Source: an uncultured Collinsella sp. (lineage in GTDB: Bacteria; Actinomycetota; Coriobacteriia; Coriobacteriales; Coriobacteriaceae). Taken from it: 34,143 nt of DNA. Position numbers and translations under genes: made by a program. The stretch lies in the NCBI GenBank assembly GCA_902490325.1, contig CABUDJ010000012.1:1-34143 (forward strand). Direction: 5' to 3'. The notes beneath the pieces are model-generated. The model saw only the letters and a program-made list of their open reading frames with translations, ran no database searches and was not told the origin of the DNA. Positions within the stretch are counted from its first letter, which is position 1, and each line of letters starts with the position of its first letter. Shown in pieces: positions 1 to 6,590 of the stretch.

Positions 1-1
1 C

Positions 2-598
2 GTGCGGGCGCATGGGCGCGGCGCTCGCGGGCGTGCGGGGGCCGCGAGCGATGGCGCTGCAGCGGAGCTTGCGCTTGCCGTGGGCGATCGCGCGCCCTGG
101 GCTCCGGCGCTGGACGGGCTGGTGCTCAACGTGCCCGTGGGTGGGCGTATCTGTGTGATGGGCGCTTCGGGCATGGGCAAGTCGACGCTGCTTTCGTTGG
201 CAGCGGGGGAGTGCGCGCCGTGCTCCATGGTGTTTCAGGATGTGCGCCTGGTCGAGTTCGCCTCGGCGCTGGATAACGTGCTGGTGTGCGCCGATGCACG
301 CGTGGACGCCTCGAGCGCTGCGGCTCTGTTGCGCCTGCTGGTGCCGGGGGTCGATGTGCATGCTCGCGTGGCCGAGCTTTCGGGCGGGCAGCGCCGTCGC
401 GTCGAGATCGCCCGCGCCCTGCTGTGCCCGGGCGGCGCGGTGATTCTCGACGAGCCCTTTACCGGTTTAGATACCGCCACGCGCGATGCGACGGCCGAGG
501 TCGTGCTCGACCTGCTCGACGGCCGCATGCTCTTGCTTGCCACGCACGATGCCGCCGACGCTCAAGCCCTCGATATCTCGGACATCATCACGCTCTAA
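2..598 (+). CDS. ABC transporter ATP-binding protein (probably 5'-truncated by the window edge)
   Basis: This is the ATPase subunit of an ABC transporter. The Walker A motif GASGMGKST is at about residues 54-62 of the visible frame, the Q-loop VFQD has Gln at about 79, the signature LSGGQ is at 126-130, Walker B AVILDE is at 146-151 and the H-loop His is at about 182. The D-loop GLD is also present, so every catalytic motif is intact. The frame is open to the left edge, so the true start may lie outside the window. Only about 19 residues separate the Walker A Lys from the Q-loop Gln, where about 35-45 is usual, so the intervening beta-strand segment is missing. The overall look is nearest to NitT/TauT- or ThiQ-like importers, but the substrate cannot be told. 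Its permease is not visible and would lie upstream. The ATPase call is firm; the transported compound is unknown. Confidence 0.88.
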   Translation: MRAHGRGARGRAGAASDGAAAELALAVGDRAPWAPALDGLVLNVPVGGRICVMGASGMGKSTLLSLAAGECAPCSMVFQDVRLVEFASALDNVLVCADARVDASSAAALLRLLVPGVDVHARVAELSGGQRRRVEIARALLCPGGAVILDEPFTGLDTATRDATAEVVLDLLDGRMLLLATHDAADAQALDISDIITL

Positions 599-653
599 AT
601 ACTGACTCAGCAACAAAATGATTCGTTTTCCTCCGTCCCCACGGGGTCGGGTG

Positions 654-662
654 TGGTATTCT
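654..662 (+). promoter_or_regulatory. Candidate extended -10 promoter upstream of the antitoxin ORF
   Basis: TGgTATTCT matches an extended -10 element (TGn plus a TATAAT-like hexamer). No good -35 is visible, as is usual for extended -10 promoters. Transcription would start near 669, giving a leader of about 145 nt before the ORF at 814. This is a motif-based inference only. Confidence 0.35.
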
Positions 663-663
663 A

Positions 664-710
664 TCTGCGGGGTAATACTTAGGATTACCAAGTAATACCA
701 ACGCCGCAGA
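664..710 (+). repeat. Nested hairpin or operator dyad in the antitoxin leader
   Basis: Outer arms TCTGCGG (664-670) and CCGCAGA (704-710) pair perfectly. Directly inside, GGTAATACTT (671-680) pairs with AAGTAATACC (690-699) with one mismatch, leaving a 9-nt loop and a 4-nt bulge (700-703). A further GGTATT copy lies at 655-660, and ATTACC at 684-689 mirrors GGTAAT at 671-676. As DNA this could be a multi-site operator; as RNA it is a stem of about 17 bp at the very start of the predicted transcript. The sequence does not say which. Confidence 0.5.
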
Positions 711-721
711 AACAAACTCCG

Positions 722-778
722 GATGCGGGCCAATCGGGTTGCCTTCACAGCCCGTCGCCCAGCCGCGTGGCCCGCATC
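722..778 (+). repeat. Second leader hairpin
   Basis: GATGCGGGCC (722-731) and GGCCCGCATC (769-778) form a perfect 10-bp stem. The 37-nt interior holds a smaller CGGG/CCCG pairing. The structure sits between the first leader hairpin and the ribosome-binding site of the antitoxin ORF. It is not a tRNA, since no T-arm or anticodon arm can be drawn, and it has no T-run that would make it a terminator. Confidence 0.5.
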
Positions 779-813
779 TATCCGCACTACCGTCGTTTCA
801 AAAAGGAAGCGCC

Positions 814-1017
814 ATGGCAGAACACATGACCCCCGTAGTCGCGAAGGTCTTGCCCGAGGAGAAGGCAGCCTTCGCGGCGGCAACCCAACTCGTGGGCACC
901 ACGCCGTCCAACGCCATCCGCATGTTTATCGCCGCGTTCAATCGCTGCGGCACCTTCCCGTTCGACATCTCGCCCAACGGGGCTTTTGGCACTGCGCCCG
1001 ATTCTCATCAACAATGA
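814..1017 (+). CDS. RelB/DinJ-family antitoxin-like protein without a toxin partner
   Basis: A 67-residue protein. The ATG at 814 is chosen because AAGGAA lies just upstream (804-809); the reading frame itself is open further upstream. Residues 8-50 carry the RelB/DinJ ribbon-helix-helix pattern: a short strand (PVVAKVLPEE), a helix, then TPSNAIRMFIAAFNRCG and the family's typical PFDI ending. RelB/DinJ proteins normally bind and neutralise a RelE/YafQ-type mRNA interferase encoded immediately downstream and repress their own operon. Here the next gene, after a palindromic repeat, is a CPBP membrane protease, and no RelE-like ORF is visible on either strand nearby. It may be an orphan antitoxin, a stand-alone repressor, or a remnant whose toxin was lost at the repeat. 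The last 15 residues are not conserved-looking. Confidence 0.7.
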   Translation: MAEHMTPVVAKVLPEEKAAFAAATQLVGTTPSNAIRMFIAAFNRCGTFPFDISPNGAFGTAPDSHQQ

Positions 1018-1025
1018 CAGTCCCA

Positions 1026-1088
1026 AACTGCCGGCACTTGGGGACGTTCCTTTTCAGCCGGCAGTTAAGGAACGTCCCCAAGTGCCGG
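1026..1088. repeat. Long perfect inverted repeat with an alternative inner pairing
   Basis: Positions 1031-1052 and 1067-1088 are a perfect 22-bp inverted repeat with a 14-nt spacer; its core includes CTTGGGGACGTTCC. A second perfect pairing, AACTGCCGGC (1026-1035) with GCCGGCAGTT (1057-1066), overlaps the first arm, so the two stems exclude each other. It fills the gap between the antitoxin stop and the ribosome-binding site of the CPBP gene. There is no T-run, so it is not a simple terminator. The form resembles REP/MITE-like dispersed elements, which is an inference. Confidence 0.75.
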
Positions 1089-1105
1089 GTTTTGAGGAGG
1101 TTGGC

Positions 1106-2017
1106 ATGCTCAATGCGATGATTTGGGCGCTTGCCTGTTTTGGCGTCGTCGCTGCCGATATTGCCCTGAGCGTCGTTTTGTTTTCCGCCCTTGGCGTCGC
1201 ATCGGTGTTCATGGGTTTTTCGATCGATGACCTCGACATTCAATTGCTTCAGGCCGTCGCGCAGACAGCATCGTTTTTGATGGCGCTGCTGTGGTGGCGT
1301 TATCTGTGGCCGCGTTCGTTTATGGCACGCCGGCAAAGCGAACACCCGCTCGGCGGGGGAGCGCGTGGGGCGTGGAAACGCATCGCCTGCGTTATCGTGA
1401 TCGGCCTGGCCCTGCAGGTGGTTGTTGGCTACGTGACCGACGCCGCGCTGTCGCTGTTGCCCGATGCCGCGGCCGACTACAGCGAGCTTGTCGAGGAAAC
1501 AGGCATGGGCGACACCAGTTATCTCGCCGTCCTGACTACGGTGCTCGGCGCCCCATTTTGTGAAGAGCTGCTGGTGCGCGGCATTATTTTTGAGTTTTCG
1601 CTCCGAGCGTTTAATCCGCAGTGCCGCCCACTTTGGAAGCGCCGGCGTCGTGTGAGCGCGCAGGACGGCGCCATGGTGCCCTGGGCGGCCCCAAGTACGT
1701 GGGGTATTGCCGCGACGATTGTGCTGCAGGCGGCAATCTTCGGTTTTATGCACATGAATTGGGTGCAGGGTTGCTACGCGGGTGCCGCCGGCCTCATCTT
1801 TGGTTGGGTGCTCGTGACGACCGGAAAGCTCCGCTACACGATCCTGCTGCACTTTGCCTTTAATGCCGGGTCGTATCTCATGACGTTGCTCTGGTTTGTG
1901 AACACGCCGCTCGATGTGGCAATTACGGTCGCTATCGCCGGCGTCATCCTCGTTGAGGCAATGCGTTCGCTGCACCACGCGTGTGGGGTGGATGCAGCGA
2001 GCGCACCGCTGCCCTAG
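1106..2017 (+). CDS. CPBP-family intramembrane metalloprotease (CAAX protease/bacteriocin-immunity type)
   Basis: A membrane protease of the CPBP (Abi) family. The ATG at 1106 is preferred over the longer frame because GAGGAGG stands at 1094-1100; this gives 303 residues. Several hydrophobic spans are clear (about 2-30, 50-65, 85-110, and four toward the C-terminus). The three family motifs are present: EELLVRG (the EExxxR glutamates and arginine), FGFMH (FxxxH) and LHFAFNA (HxxxN). These residues form the metal site inside the membrane. Bacterial members act in processing membrane-bound peptides or in self-immunity to bacteriocins, but no bacteriocin gene is next to it. Its stop overlaps the stop of the convergent ygiQ gene by a few bases, leaving no room for a terminator. 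The family call is firm; the substrate is unknown. Confidence 0.85.
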   Translation: MLNAMIWALACFGVVAADIALSVVLFSALGVASVFMGFSIDDLDIQLLQAVAQTASFLMALLWWRYLWPRSFMARRQSEHPLGGGARGAWKRIACVIVIGLALQVVVGYVTDAALSLLPDAAADYSELVEETGMGDTSYLAVLTTVLGAPFCEELLVRGIIFEFSLRAFNPQCRPLWKRRRRVSAQDGAMVPWAAPSTWGIAATIVLQAAIFGFMHMNWVQGCYAGAAGLIFGWVLVTTGKLRYTILLHFAFNAGSYLMTLLWFVNTPLDVAITVAIAGVILVEAMRSLHHACGVDAASAPLP

Positions 2018-4146
2018 TTGCGGCGTCCGCCTCCGTTGGCGCCCTGACGCCCCTGGGCCGCGCGATTGCGACCGGCAGTGTTCTGTGCGCGCGACATGCC
2101 GCTGTGCCCCTTGCTACCCTTGGGCCCCTTGCCGGCGCCACCGTGCGGCTTGCCGCCCTTCTTGCCGGTTCCATGCCCGCCGTTGGCAGATGTCTCGCCC
2201 GGGCGCGGCGGCACGGGACGAATCAGGCAATGCTTGGTGTAGCCGATCAGGTCGCGGCGGCCGGCCTTTTCCAGCGCCTCGCGCACGAGCTTGTAGTTCT
2301 CGGGCTTGCGATACTGGATGAGCGCGCGCTGCATGGCCTTCTCGTGCGGGTCGCGCGCCACATAGATCGGCTCCATGGTGCGCGGATCCACGCCGGTGTA
2401 GTACATACAGGTCGACATGGTGGACGGCGTGGGGTAGAAGTCCTGCACCTGCTCGGGCATGTAGCCCATGTCGCGCACGGCTTCGGCAAGGTCCACAGCT
2501 TCCTTCATCGTCGAGCCGGGGTGGCTCGAGATCAGGTATGGCACCACGTACTGCTTGAGTCCGTATTCGCGGTTCAGGCGTTCAAATTTACGGCAGAACG
2601 CGTCGTAGACGGCGCGGCTCGGCTTGCCCATCACGGACAACACCGCGTCGCTCACATGCTCGGGCGCTACGCGCAGCTGACCCGAAACGTGATGCTCCAG
2701 CAGCTCGCGCAAAAACTCGTCCGAGGCATCGGCCATGGTGTAGTCAAAACGGATGCCGCTGCGGACGAAGACCTTCTTGACGCCCGGCAGCTGGCGCAGG
2801 TCTCGCAGCAGCTGCGTGTAGCCGCTCTCGTCGACCACCATGTTCTTGCACACGCTCGGCCACAGGCAGCGCTTGTTCTTGCACACGCCGTGCTTGAGCT
2901 GCTTGTCGCAGGCAGGGCGGCTAAAGTTGGCCGTCGGCCCGCCCACGTCGTTGATGTAGCCCTTAAACTCGGGATCGCGCGTGAGCAGCTCGGCCTCGCG
3001 CATGATCGAGTCGTGGCTGCGCATCTGCAACACGCGGCCCTGGTGGAAGGTCAGCGCGCAAAACGAGCACTCACCAAAACAGCCGCGGTTGGAGCTAATG
3101 GAAAACTTGATCTCGGCAAAGGCCGGCACGCCGCCCGCCGCGTCGTAATCGGGATGCCAATCGCGTGCGTAGGGGAGTTCGGCCACCTCGTCCATCTCGT
3201 CGGTGGTGAGCGTGGCCGACGGTGGGTTCTGCACCACATAGACGCTGTTGGGGTAGGGCTCTACCAGACGATGCCCGGTGATGGGGTCCATATTCTGCTG
3301 CTGTACGTTAAAGCTGCGCGCGTAATTGAGCTTGTCGGCGGCAAGGTCGTCCCAGCTGGGCAGCAAGTCGTAGTCGTAGACCTCGTCGAGCGAACCCGTG
3401 CGGTAAACGGTGCCGTTGATATAGGTGATCTGATCGACGGGCAGCCCCGCGTCGAGTGCGTCGGCGATCTCGACAATCGCGTGCTCGCCCATGCCGTAGA
3501 TGAGGATGTCGGCGCCCGAGTCGAGCAGTACCGAGCGCTTAAGCTTGTCCTGCCAGTAGTCGTAGTGGGCCAGGCGGCGCAGGCTTGCCTCGATGCCGCC
3601 GATGATGATGGGGGCGTCCTTAAACGTCTGACGGATAAGGTTGCCGTAGACCGTGACGGCTCGGTTGGGACGGCGTCCCTCCTCGCCGCCGGGGGTATAG
3701 GCGTCGGTGTGGCGGCGGTGTTTGGTCACCGAATAGTGGTTGACCATGGAGTCCATGTTACCGGCACTGACGAGAAAGCCCAGGCGCGGCTCGCCGAGCA
3801 CGGTGATGCTGGCGGGGTCGGTCCAGTCGGGCTGGCAGATGATGCCCACCTTGTAACCGTGCGCGTCGAGTACGCGGCTGATGATGGCCATGCCAAAGCT
3901 GGGATGGTCCACATAGGCGTCGCCGCAGATGTAGACAAAGTCGCACTGGTCCCAGCCGCGGGCATCCATGTCGGCGCGGCTGACGGGGAGGAACTTATCG
4001 CGGCCCGGGCGCCAGGGACGGGCGGGCGCCGCCGGGGCATGCGTGGGTCGCGAGCCCTGCGTCTTACCGCCGCGCTTTTGCTGCTGGCCGCGCTGGGCAT
4101 GCTTGCCGTGCTGGTTGTGCTGAGCGTCCTGGGGCTTTTGTGCCAC
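2014..4146 (-). CDS. YgiQ-family radical SAM protein
   Basis: A radical S-adenosylmethionine protein of the YgiQ family (UPF0313). The start is the GTG at 4146, which has GGGAGGA immediately upstream; longer in-frame starts lack a ribosome-binding site. This gives about 710 residues, close to the usual family length. The N-terminus shows the conserved FLPVSRADMDARGWDQ and YVDHPSFG blocks. The 4Fe-4S motif appears as RGCFGECSFCA near residue 355 (CxxxCxxC). The C-terminal 60 residues are a low-complexity Gly/Lys/Arg tail that could bind nucleic acid. The reaction of this family is not established. The gene runs toward the CPBP gene and away from the YoaK gene, with a hairpin-containing gap upstream. 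Confidence 0.9.
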   Translation of the reverse strand: MAQKPQDAQHNQHGKHAQRGQQQKRGGKTQGSRPTHAPAAPARPWRPGRDKFLPVSRADMDARGWDQCDFVYICGDAYVDHPSFGMAIISRVLDAHGYKVGIICQPDWTDPASITVLGEPRLGFLVSAGNMDSMVNHYSVTKHRRHTDAYTPGGEEGRRPNRAVTVYGNLIRQTFKDAPIIIGGIEASLRRLAHYDYWQDKLKRSVLLDSGADILIYGMGEHAIVEIADALDAGLPVDQITYINGTVYRTGSLDEVYDYDLLPSWDDLAADKLNYARSFNVQQQNMDPITGHRLVEPYPNSVYVVQNPPSATLTTDEMDEVAELPYARDWHPDYDAAGGVPAFAEIKFSISSNRGCFGECSFCALTFHQGRVLQMRSHDSIMREAELLTRDPEFKGYINDVGGPTANFSRPACDKQLKHGVCKNKRCLWPSVCKNMVVDESGYTQLLRDLRQLPGVKKVFVRSGIRFDYTMADASDEFLRELLEHHVSGQLRVAPEHVSDAVLSVMGKPSRAVYDAFCRKFERLNREYGLKQYVVPYLISSHPGSTMKEAVDLAEAVRDMGYMPEQVQDFYPTPSTMSTCMYYTGVDPRTMEPIYVARDPHEKAMQRALIQYRKPENYKLVREALEKAGRRDLIGYTKHCLIRPVPPRPGETSANGGHGTGKKGGKPHGGAGKGPKGSKGHSGMSRAQNTAGRNRAAQGRQGANGGGRRN

Positions 4147-4183
4147 GATTCCTCCCGTTGTTAGTATGCTGCACGTAATTGTA

Positions 4184-4218
4184 ACCAGTCTTTTTGGGAC
4201 GGCGCTAAAAAGACTGGT
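4184..4218. repeat. Inverted repeat in the ygiQ/yoaK divergent gap
   Basis: ACCAGTCTTTTT (4184-4195) and AAAAAGACTGGT (4207-4218) are perfect 12-bp arms with an 11-nt spacer (GGGACGGCGCT). It lies about 40 bp upstream of the ygiQ start, within the 250-bp intergenic region that must hold both divergent promoters. It could be an operator or another small palindromic repeat. No convincing -35/-10 pair was found around it. Confidence 0.6.
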
Positions 4219-4396
4219 GGAGTACACGAGGCTTCGGGTGCCGGCGCCGCGCCCGCTGTTTGTTTCCAGACTGTGTATCTGCGCGTTGGAGAACCCGTCT
4301 CGCGCGCACGCCATGTTGTCAATGGGTTACAGTATGAACGGCGGCTATGTTTCCGCCAACGCACGAGAGAGTCGTCAACAAGGAGGATGCACGACG

Positions 4397-5113
4397 ATGC
4401 AGCGTGCCAAACAGATATCGGAGTCTATTGAGCTGGGCATCATCTTGGCGCTCGCCGGTGGCTTTATGGACGTGTATTCGTACATTGGGCGCGACCATGT
4501 TTTCGCCAACGCGCAGACGGGCAACATCTTGCTGGTGGGCGTGAGCATCTCGGAGGGCAATTGGGCACTTGCGGGGCGCTACTTCTTCCCTGTGGTGTCG
4601 TTTGCCGTGGGCATTATGCTTGCCGACCTGGTACACGAGCGGTTTGGCAGCGTGATCCACTGGCGTCAGGTGACGGTGTTCTTTGAAGCCGTCATCTTGC
4701 TGGGCGTGAGCTTTATTCCCGGTGGCGGTTACAACCTGCTCGCCAACTGCCTCACCTCGTTTGCCTGCGGCATGCAGGTCGAGAGCTTCCGCAAGATCCA
4801 CGGTCACGGCATCGCCACGACCATGTGCATCGGTAACCTGCGCAATGCGCTGCAAAACGTGGACGACTACATCATCACCCACAAGCGCGGCTTTTTGGAA
4901 AACGGCGTGCTGTACTTTGGCGTGATCTTTACCTTTGTGTTTGGCGCCGTGCTGGGCAACTGGTGTATTGAGCGCATGGGGCTGCACGCCATCGTCGTGG
5001 CGAGTTTGCTGCTGTTTGTCGCGTTTGCCATCATGTTTATCGACCGCGAGCGCGACTTGCGCTTACGCTGGAAATGTGCGGCCGAGGCCTGGAAAGAGGG
5101 CTGCCGAAAGTAA
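4397..5113 (+). CDS. YoaK/DUF1275-family membrane protein
   Basis: A polytopic inner-membrane protein of the DUF1275 (YoaK) family. The ATG at 4397 follows AAGGAGG at 4380-4385, giving 238 residues; the frame upstream is not needed. The hallmark block GGFMDVYSYIGRDHVFANAQTGN lies at about residues 19-40 (quoted here as GGFMDVYSYIG and FANAQTGN), followed by about six hydrophobic spans. The conserved NCLTSFACGMQ and TTMCIGNLRN segments fit the family. The function of DUF1275 proteins is not known; transport has been suggested from topology only. The C-terminus ends in a basic/acidic cytoplasmic tail. The gene appears monocistronic, with a terminator about 50 bp downstream. Confidence 0.85.
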   Translation: MQRAKQISESIELGIILALAGGFMDVYSYIGRDHVFANAQTGNILLVGVSISEGNWALAGRYFFPVVSFAVGIMLADLVHERFGSVIHWRQVTVFFEAVILLGVSFIPGGGYNLLANCLTSFACGMQVESFRKIHGHGIATTMCIGNLRNALQNVDDYIITHKRGFLENGVLYFGVIFTFVFGAVLGNWCIERMGLHAIVVASLLLFVAFAIMFIDRERDLRLRWKCAAEAWKEGCRK

Positions 5114-5164
5114 CCGAATGCGGCAGAGGGGCTGTCCCTTTGCCGCACTGATCAATATTGGGGA

Positions 5165-5194
5165 GGGGACGGCCATCTCGGCCGCCCCTTTTTT
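5165..5194 (+). terminator. Intrinsic terminator after the YoaK gene
   Basis: GGGGaCGGCC (5165-5174) pairs with GGCCGCCCC (5180-5188) with one bulged A and a 5-nt loop, followed by six T (5189-5194). It marks the right boundary of the GC-rich block before the AT-rich island. Confidence 0.85.
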
Positions 5195-5347
5195 GGAGTC
5201 TTAAGCGCTAAGGTACATGTTTGTAATGACAAGATTTGACGTCAGCAAAGCGTGTTGCTTGAGGCTATAGAATAAAAATGCCATCTTTCCAGCTATGATT
5301 ATTAGTTAAGGGGATGGACATATGTCAGAGCTTTTTATTCAAAATAA

Positions 5348-5671
5348 GACGACAGTAATCAAGTTGATAATCAAGGCGGAGAACTGCCCTCTTTATTGCT
5401 TTGTAGAGCCTTTCTGAGCAGCTATTCTATTATTAGTCTGGATGAGTCTTGCAACAATTTAGATAGTGTTTCGATATCCTTTTTGAAAGTAGCGTTTACG
5501 CAGGAGTTGAAAAAACATACCACCATTACTGCGGATCATGGACGTGGTTTCGAACAATTTGCAGACTATGTAATACAGTTCCAGGAGCCAGAAAAAACTA
5601 TCCAGCTCCTGAATGTTGCTACGAACTGCTTTTTGCGATTTATTCGAGATGCTCTTCAATCCGAGCCCTAA
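5348..5671 (+). pseudogene. Decayed C-terminal half of an ABC transporter ATPase
   Basis: The open frame from 5348, just after a TAA at 5345, to the stop at 5669-5671 encodes recognisable but eroded ABC motifs in the right order. NQGGE stands for the LSGGE signature, LLLCRAFLSSYSI for the following helix, IISLDESCNNLD for Walker B plus D-loop (canonical ILDEPxNxLD, so the DEP is now DES), and TITADHGRGF for the H-loop (canonical xTHDxxF). Upstream there is no Walker A or Q-loop in any frame, so the N-terminal half is gone. No good start codon or ribosome-binding site serves the frame; the ATG at 5322 opens a different frame that stops after 31 codons. The style is nearest to bacteriocin-type (Lan/SalX-like) or ABC-F-like ATPases. 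Its base composition is AT-rich, unlike the neighbours. Confidence 0.7.
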
Positions 5672-6179
5672 GAAGGGCAATGGCTGTAGGTATTCCAATT
5701 GCGGCGGCTAATTCGGCTTTATCCAAAACCTGTATGCTAAAGCACGATTGTTTATCACATTGAAGGACGATAACTGAAGATAGTTTCACTTCCCGTTGGC
5801 TGAATATATCGTAATCTCCAAATAGGAAGTTACCTTTTATTGTGTAATTCGGTATGTTCGTTACGCACTTCATCTCAAGTCTGTTTAGACCATAATCAAA
5901 CACCGCAACTTCCTCGTGTTCGATGATGAGCGCAACCCTGGGCATGTTGCTAAAACCACCGTCGACGACAGTGAAGAGTTTTTCATTTGCATCGTCATAA
6001 ACGGTATATTTAAGACTCAATAGCTGTCCTAGTGGACCCGTGAACCCATGTTTTTTGATGTTGAGGCTGTCTCCCGCTGGGTTGACGAGAGCCAGAGTAT
6101 GCGGATAAGGGTTACCTTCAATTGAGATTCGATATTCGTTTGTAGCCGCCTTGCTCGATTTAGGACCACTAGCCACCAT
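5640..6179 (-). CDS. LURP-one-related (tubby C-terminal-like) domain protein, hypothetical
   Basis: A 179-residue soluble protein without signal peptide. From about residue 45 it shows the beta-strand-repeat style of LURP-one-related (LOR) proteins: LKYTVYDDANEKLFTVVDGGF, here read as YTVYDDANEKLF then VVDGGF, then RVALIIEHEEVAVFDYG, then YTIKGNFLFGDYDIF, then a final strand and hydrophobic helix (SIQVLDKAELAAAIGIPTA). In Gram-positive relatives this fold has YxVYDxxGxxLF and a terminal hydrophobic helix of the same kind. Its molecular role in bacteria is not known. The ATG at 6179 has GAGG 9-12 nt upstream. The 3' end overlaps the tail of the ABC remnant by 32 bp. The gene is AT-rich and probably acquired. 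The fold assignment is by pattern and moderately sure. Confidence 0.6.
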   Translation of the reverse strand: MVASGPKSSKAATNEYRISIEGNPYPHTLALVNPAGDSLNIKKHGFTGPLGQLLSLKYTVYDDANEKLFTVVDGGFSNMPRVALIIEHEEVAVFDYGLNRLEMKCVTNIPNYTIKGNFLFGDYDIFSQREVKLSSVIVLQCDKQSCFSIQVLDKAELAAAIGIPTAIALLRARIEEHLE

Positions 6180-6182
6180 GTG

Positions 6183-6311
6183 TCATCGCCTCGATCGAAT
6201 TGGAACCGTCTTCTGCCTCGTGCGGAGAATTACGCCGTACGTTGCAGTAGATGCAGCTGCAATAACCGCATGGGCAATTTCTAACAAAATGAATGACGTT
6301 ATTTGCTGCAT
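6183..6311 (-). CDS. Possible 42-residue single-span membrane peptide
   Basis: An ATG at 6311 opens 42 codons ending in TGA at 6185-6183, four bases before the ATG of the LURP-one-like gene, so the two could be translationally coupled. The peptide begins MQQITSFILLEIAHAVI and continues into an Ala/Thr-rich stretch, giving one hydrophobic span of about 24 residues, followed by a basic tail (RTRQKTVPIRSRR). This looks like a small membrane protein with the tail inside. There is no Shine-Dalgarno; the predicted transcription start lies only about 10 nt upstream, so translation would be nearly leaderless. Existence is uncertain. Confidence 0.33.
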   Translation of the reverse strand: MQQITSFILLEIAHAVIAAASTATYGVILRTRQKTVPIRSRR

Positions 6312-6327
6312 GCATGTTATTCACTAC

Positions 6328-6356
6328 AAAGTATCTTGTTATAAACGTATTGTCAA
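6328..6356 (-). promoter_or_regulatory. Candidate promoter for the small peptide/LURP-one-like operon
   Basis: On the minus strand a consensus -35 TTGACA (6356-6351) is followed, after exactly 17 bp, by TACTTT (6333-6328), which keeps the most conserved TA and final T of the -10. Transcription would start near 6321 and run into both minus-strand ORFs. Confidence 0.5.
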
Positions 6357-6590
6357 ACATATATTGCTAAAACAGAAACAATTTATAGACTGAGTCGGTC
6401 GTATTCTTTGGGCGATTGCTCCTATAATCTAGCCTTCGCTGCTGTCGGGAGGGAAGGTCTAGGACTCGGTTATTATGTTGAAACGCTTTAACACCTTTGA
6501 CGTTCTCACGCGTTTTTGTTTCAAAAGCGTTAGGATGGGACTTATAGCGCGGGGCGTAATGGATGCCCCGCACACGATGGGAGGCTATCA
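6357..6590. promoter_or_regulatory. Upstream region of the iron alcohol dehydrogenase gene
   Basis: No gene is seen here. A perfect -10 TATAAT stands at 6423-6428, without a clear -35. AACGCTTT (6482-6489) and AAAGCGTT (6524-6531) form an 8-bp dyad 34 bp apart, reminiscent of LacI-family half-sites but not a proper cre box. GCGGGGC (6549-6555) and GCCCCGC (6565-6571) make a hairpin just before the ribosome-binding site GGGAGG (6579-6584). The leader of about 155 nt gives room for control of this apparently highly expressed gene. Confidence 0.4.

Noticed and set aside
722..778. Possible tRNA or riboswitch
   Set aside because: No T-arm, anticodon arm or CCA-side acceptor can be drawn, and no conserved core of TPP, cobalamin, SAM or T-box elements is visible.
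1981..4164. Long plus-strand open frame of 727 codons opposite ygiQ
   Set aside because: It is the antisense shadow of the ygiQ gene, caused by GC-rich third positions; its translation is low-complexity and rich in Ala, Val, His and Gly, with no motif.
5322..5417. 31-codon ORF starting at the ATG at 5322
   Set aside because: It stops early, is out of frame with the ABC motifs, and shows no features of its own.
6480..6496. Catabolite-responsive (cre) element before fucO
   Set aside because: TTGAAACGCTTTAACA looks similar, but the CG core and flanking G/C positions are shifted against the consensus.
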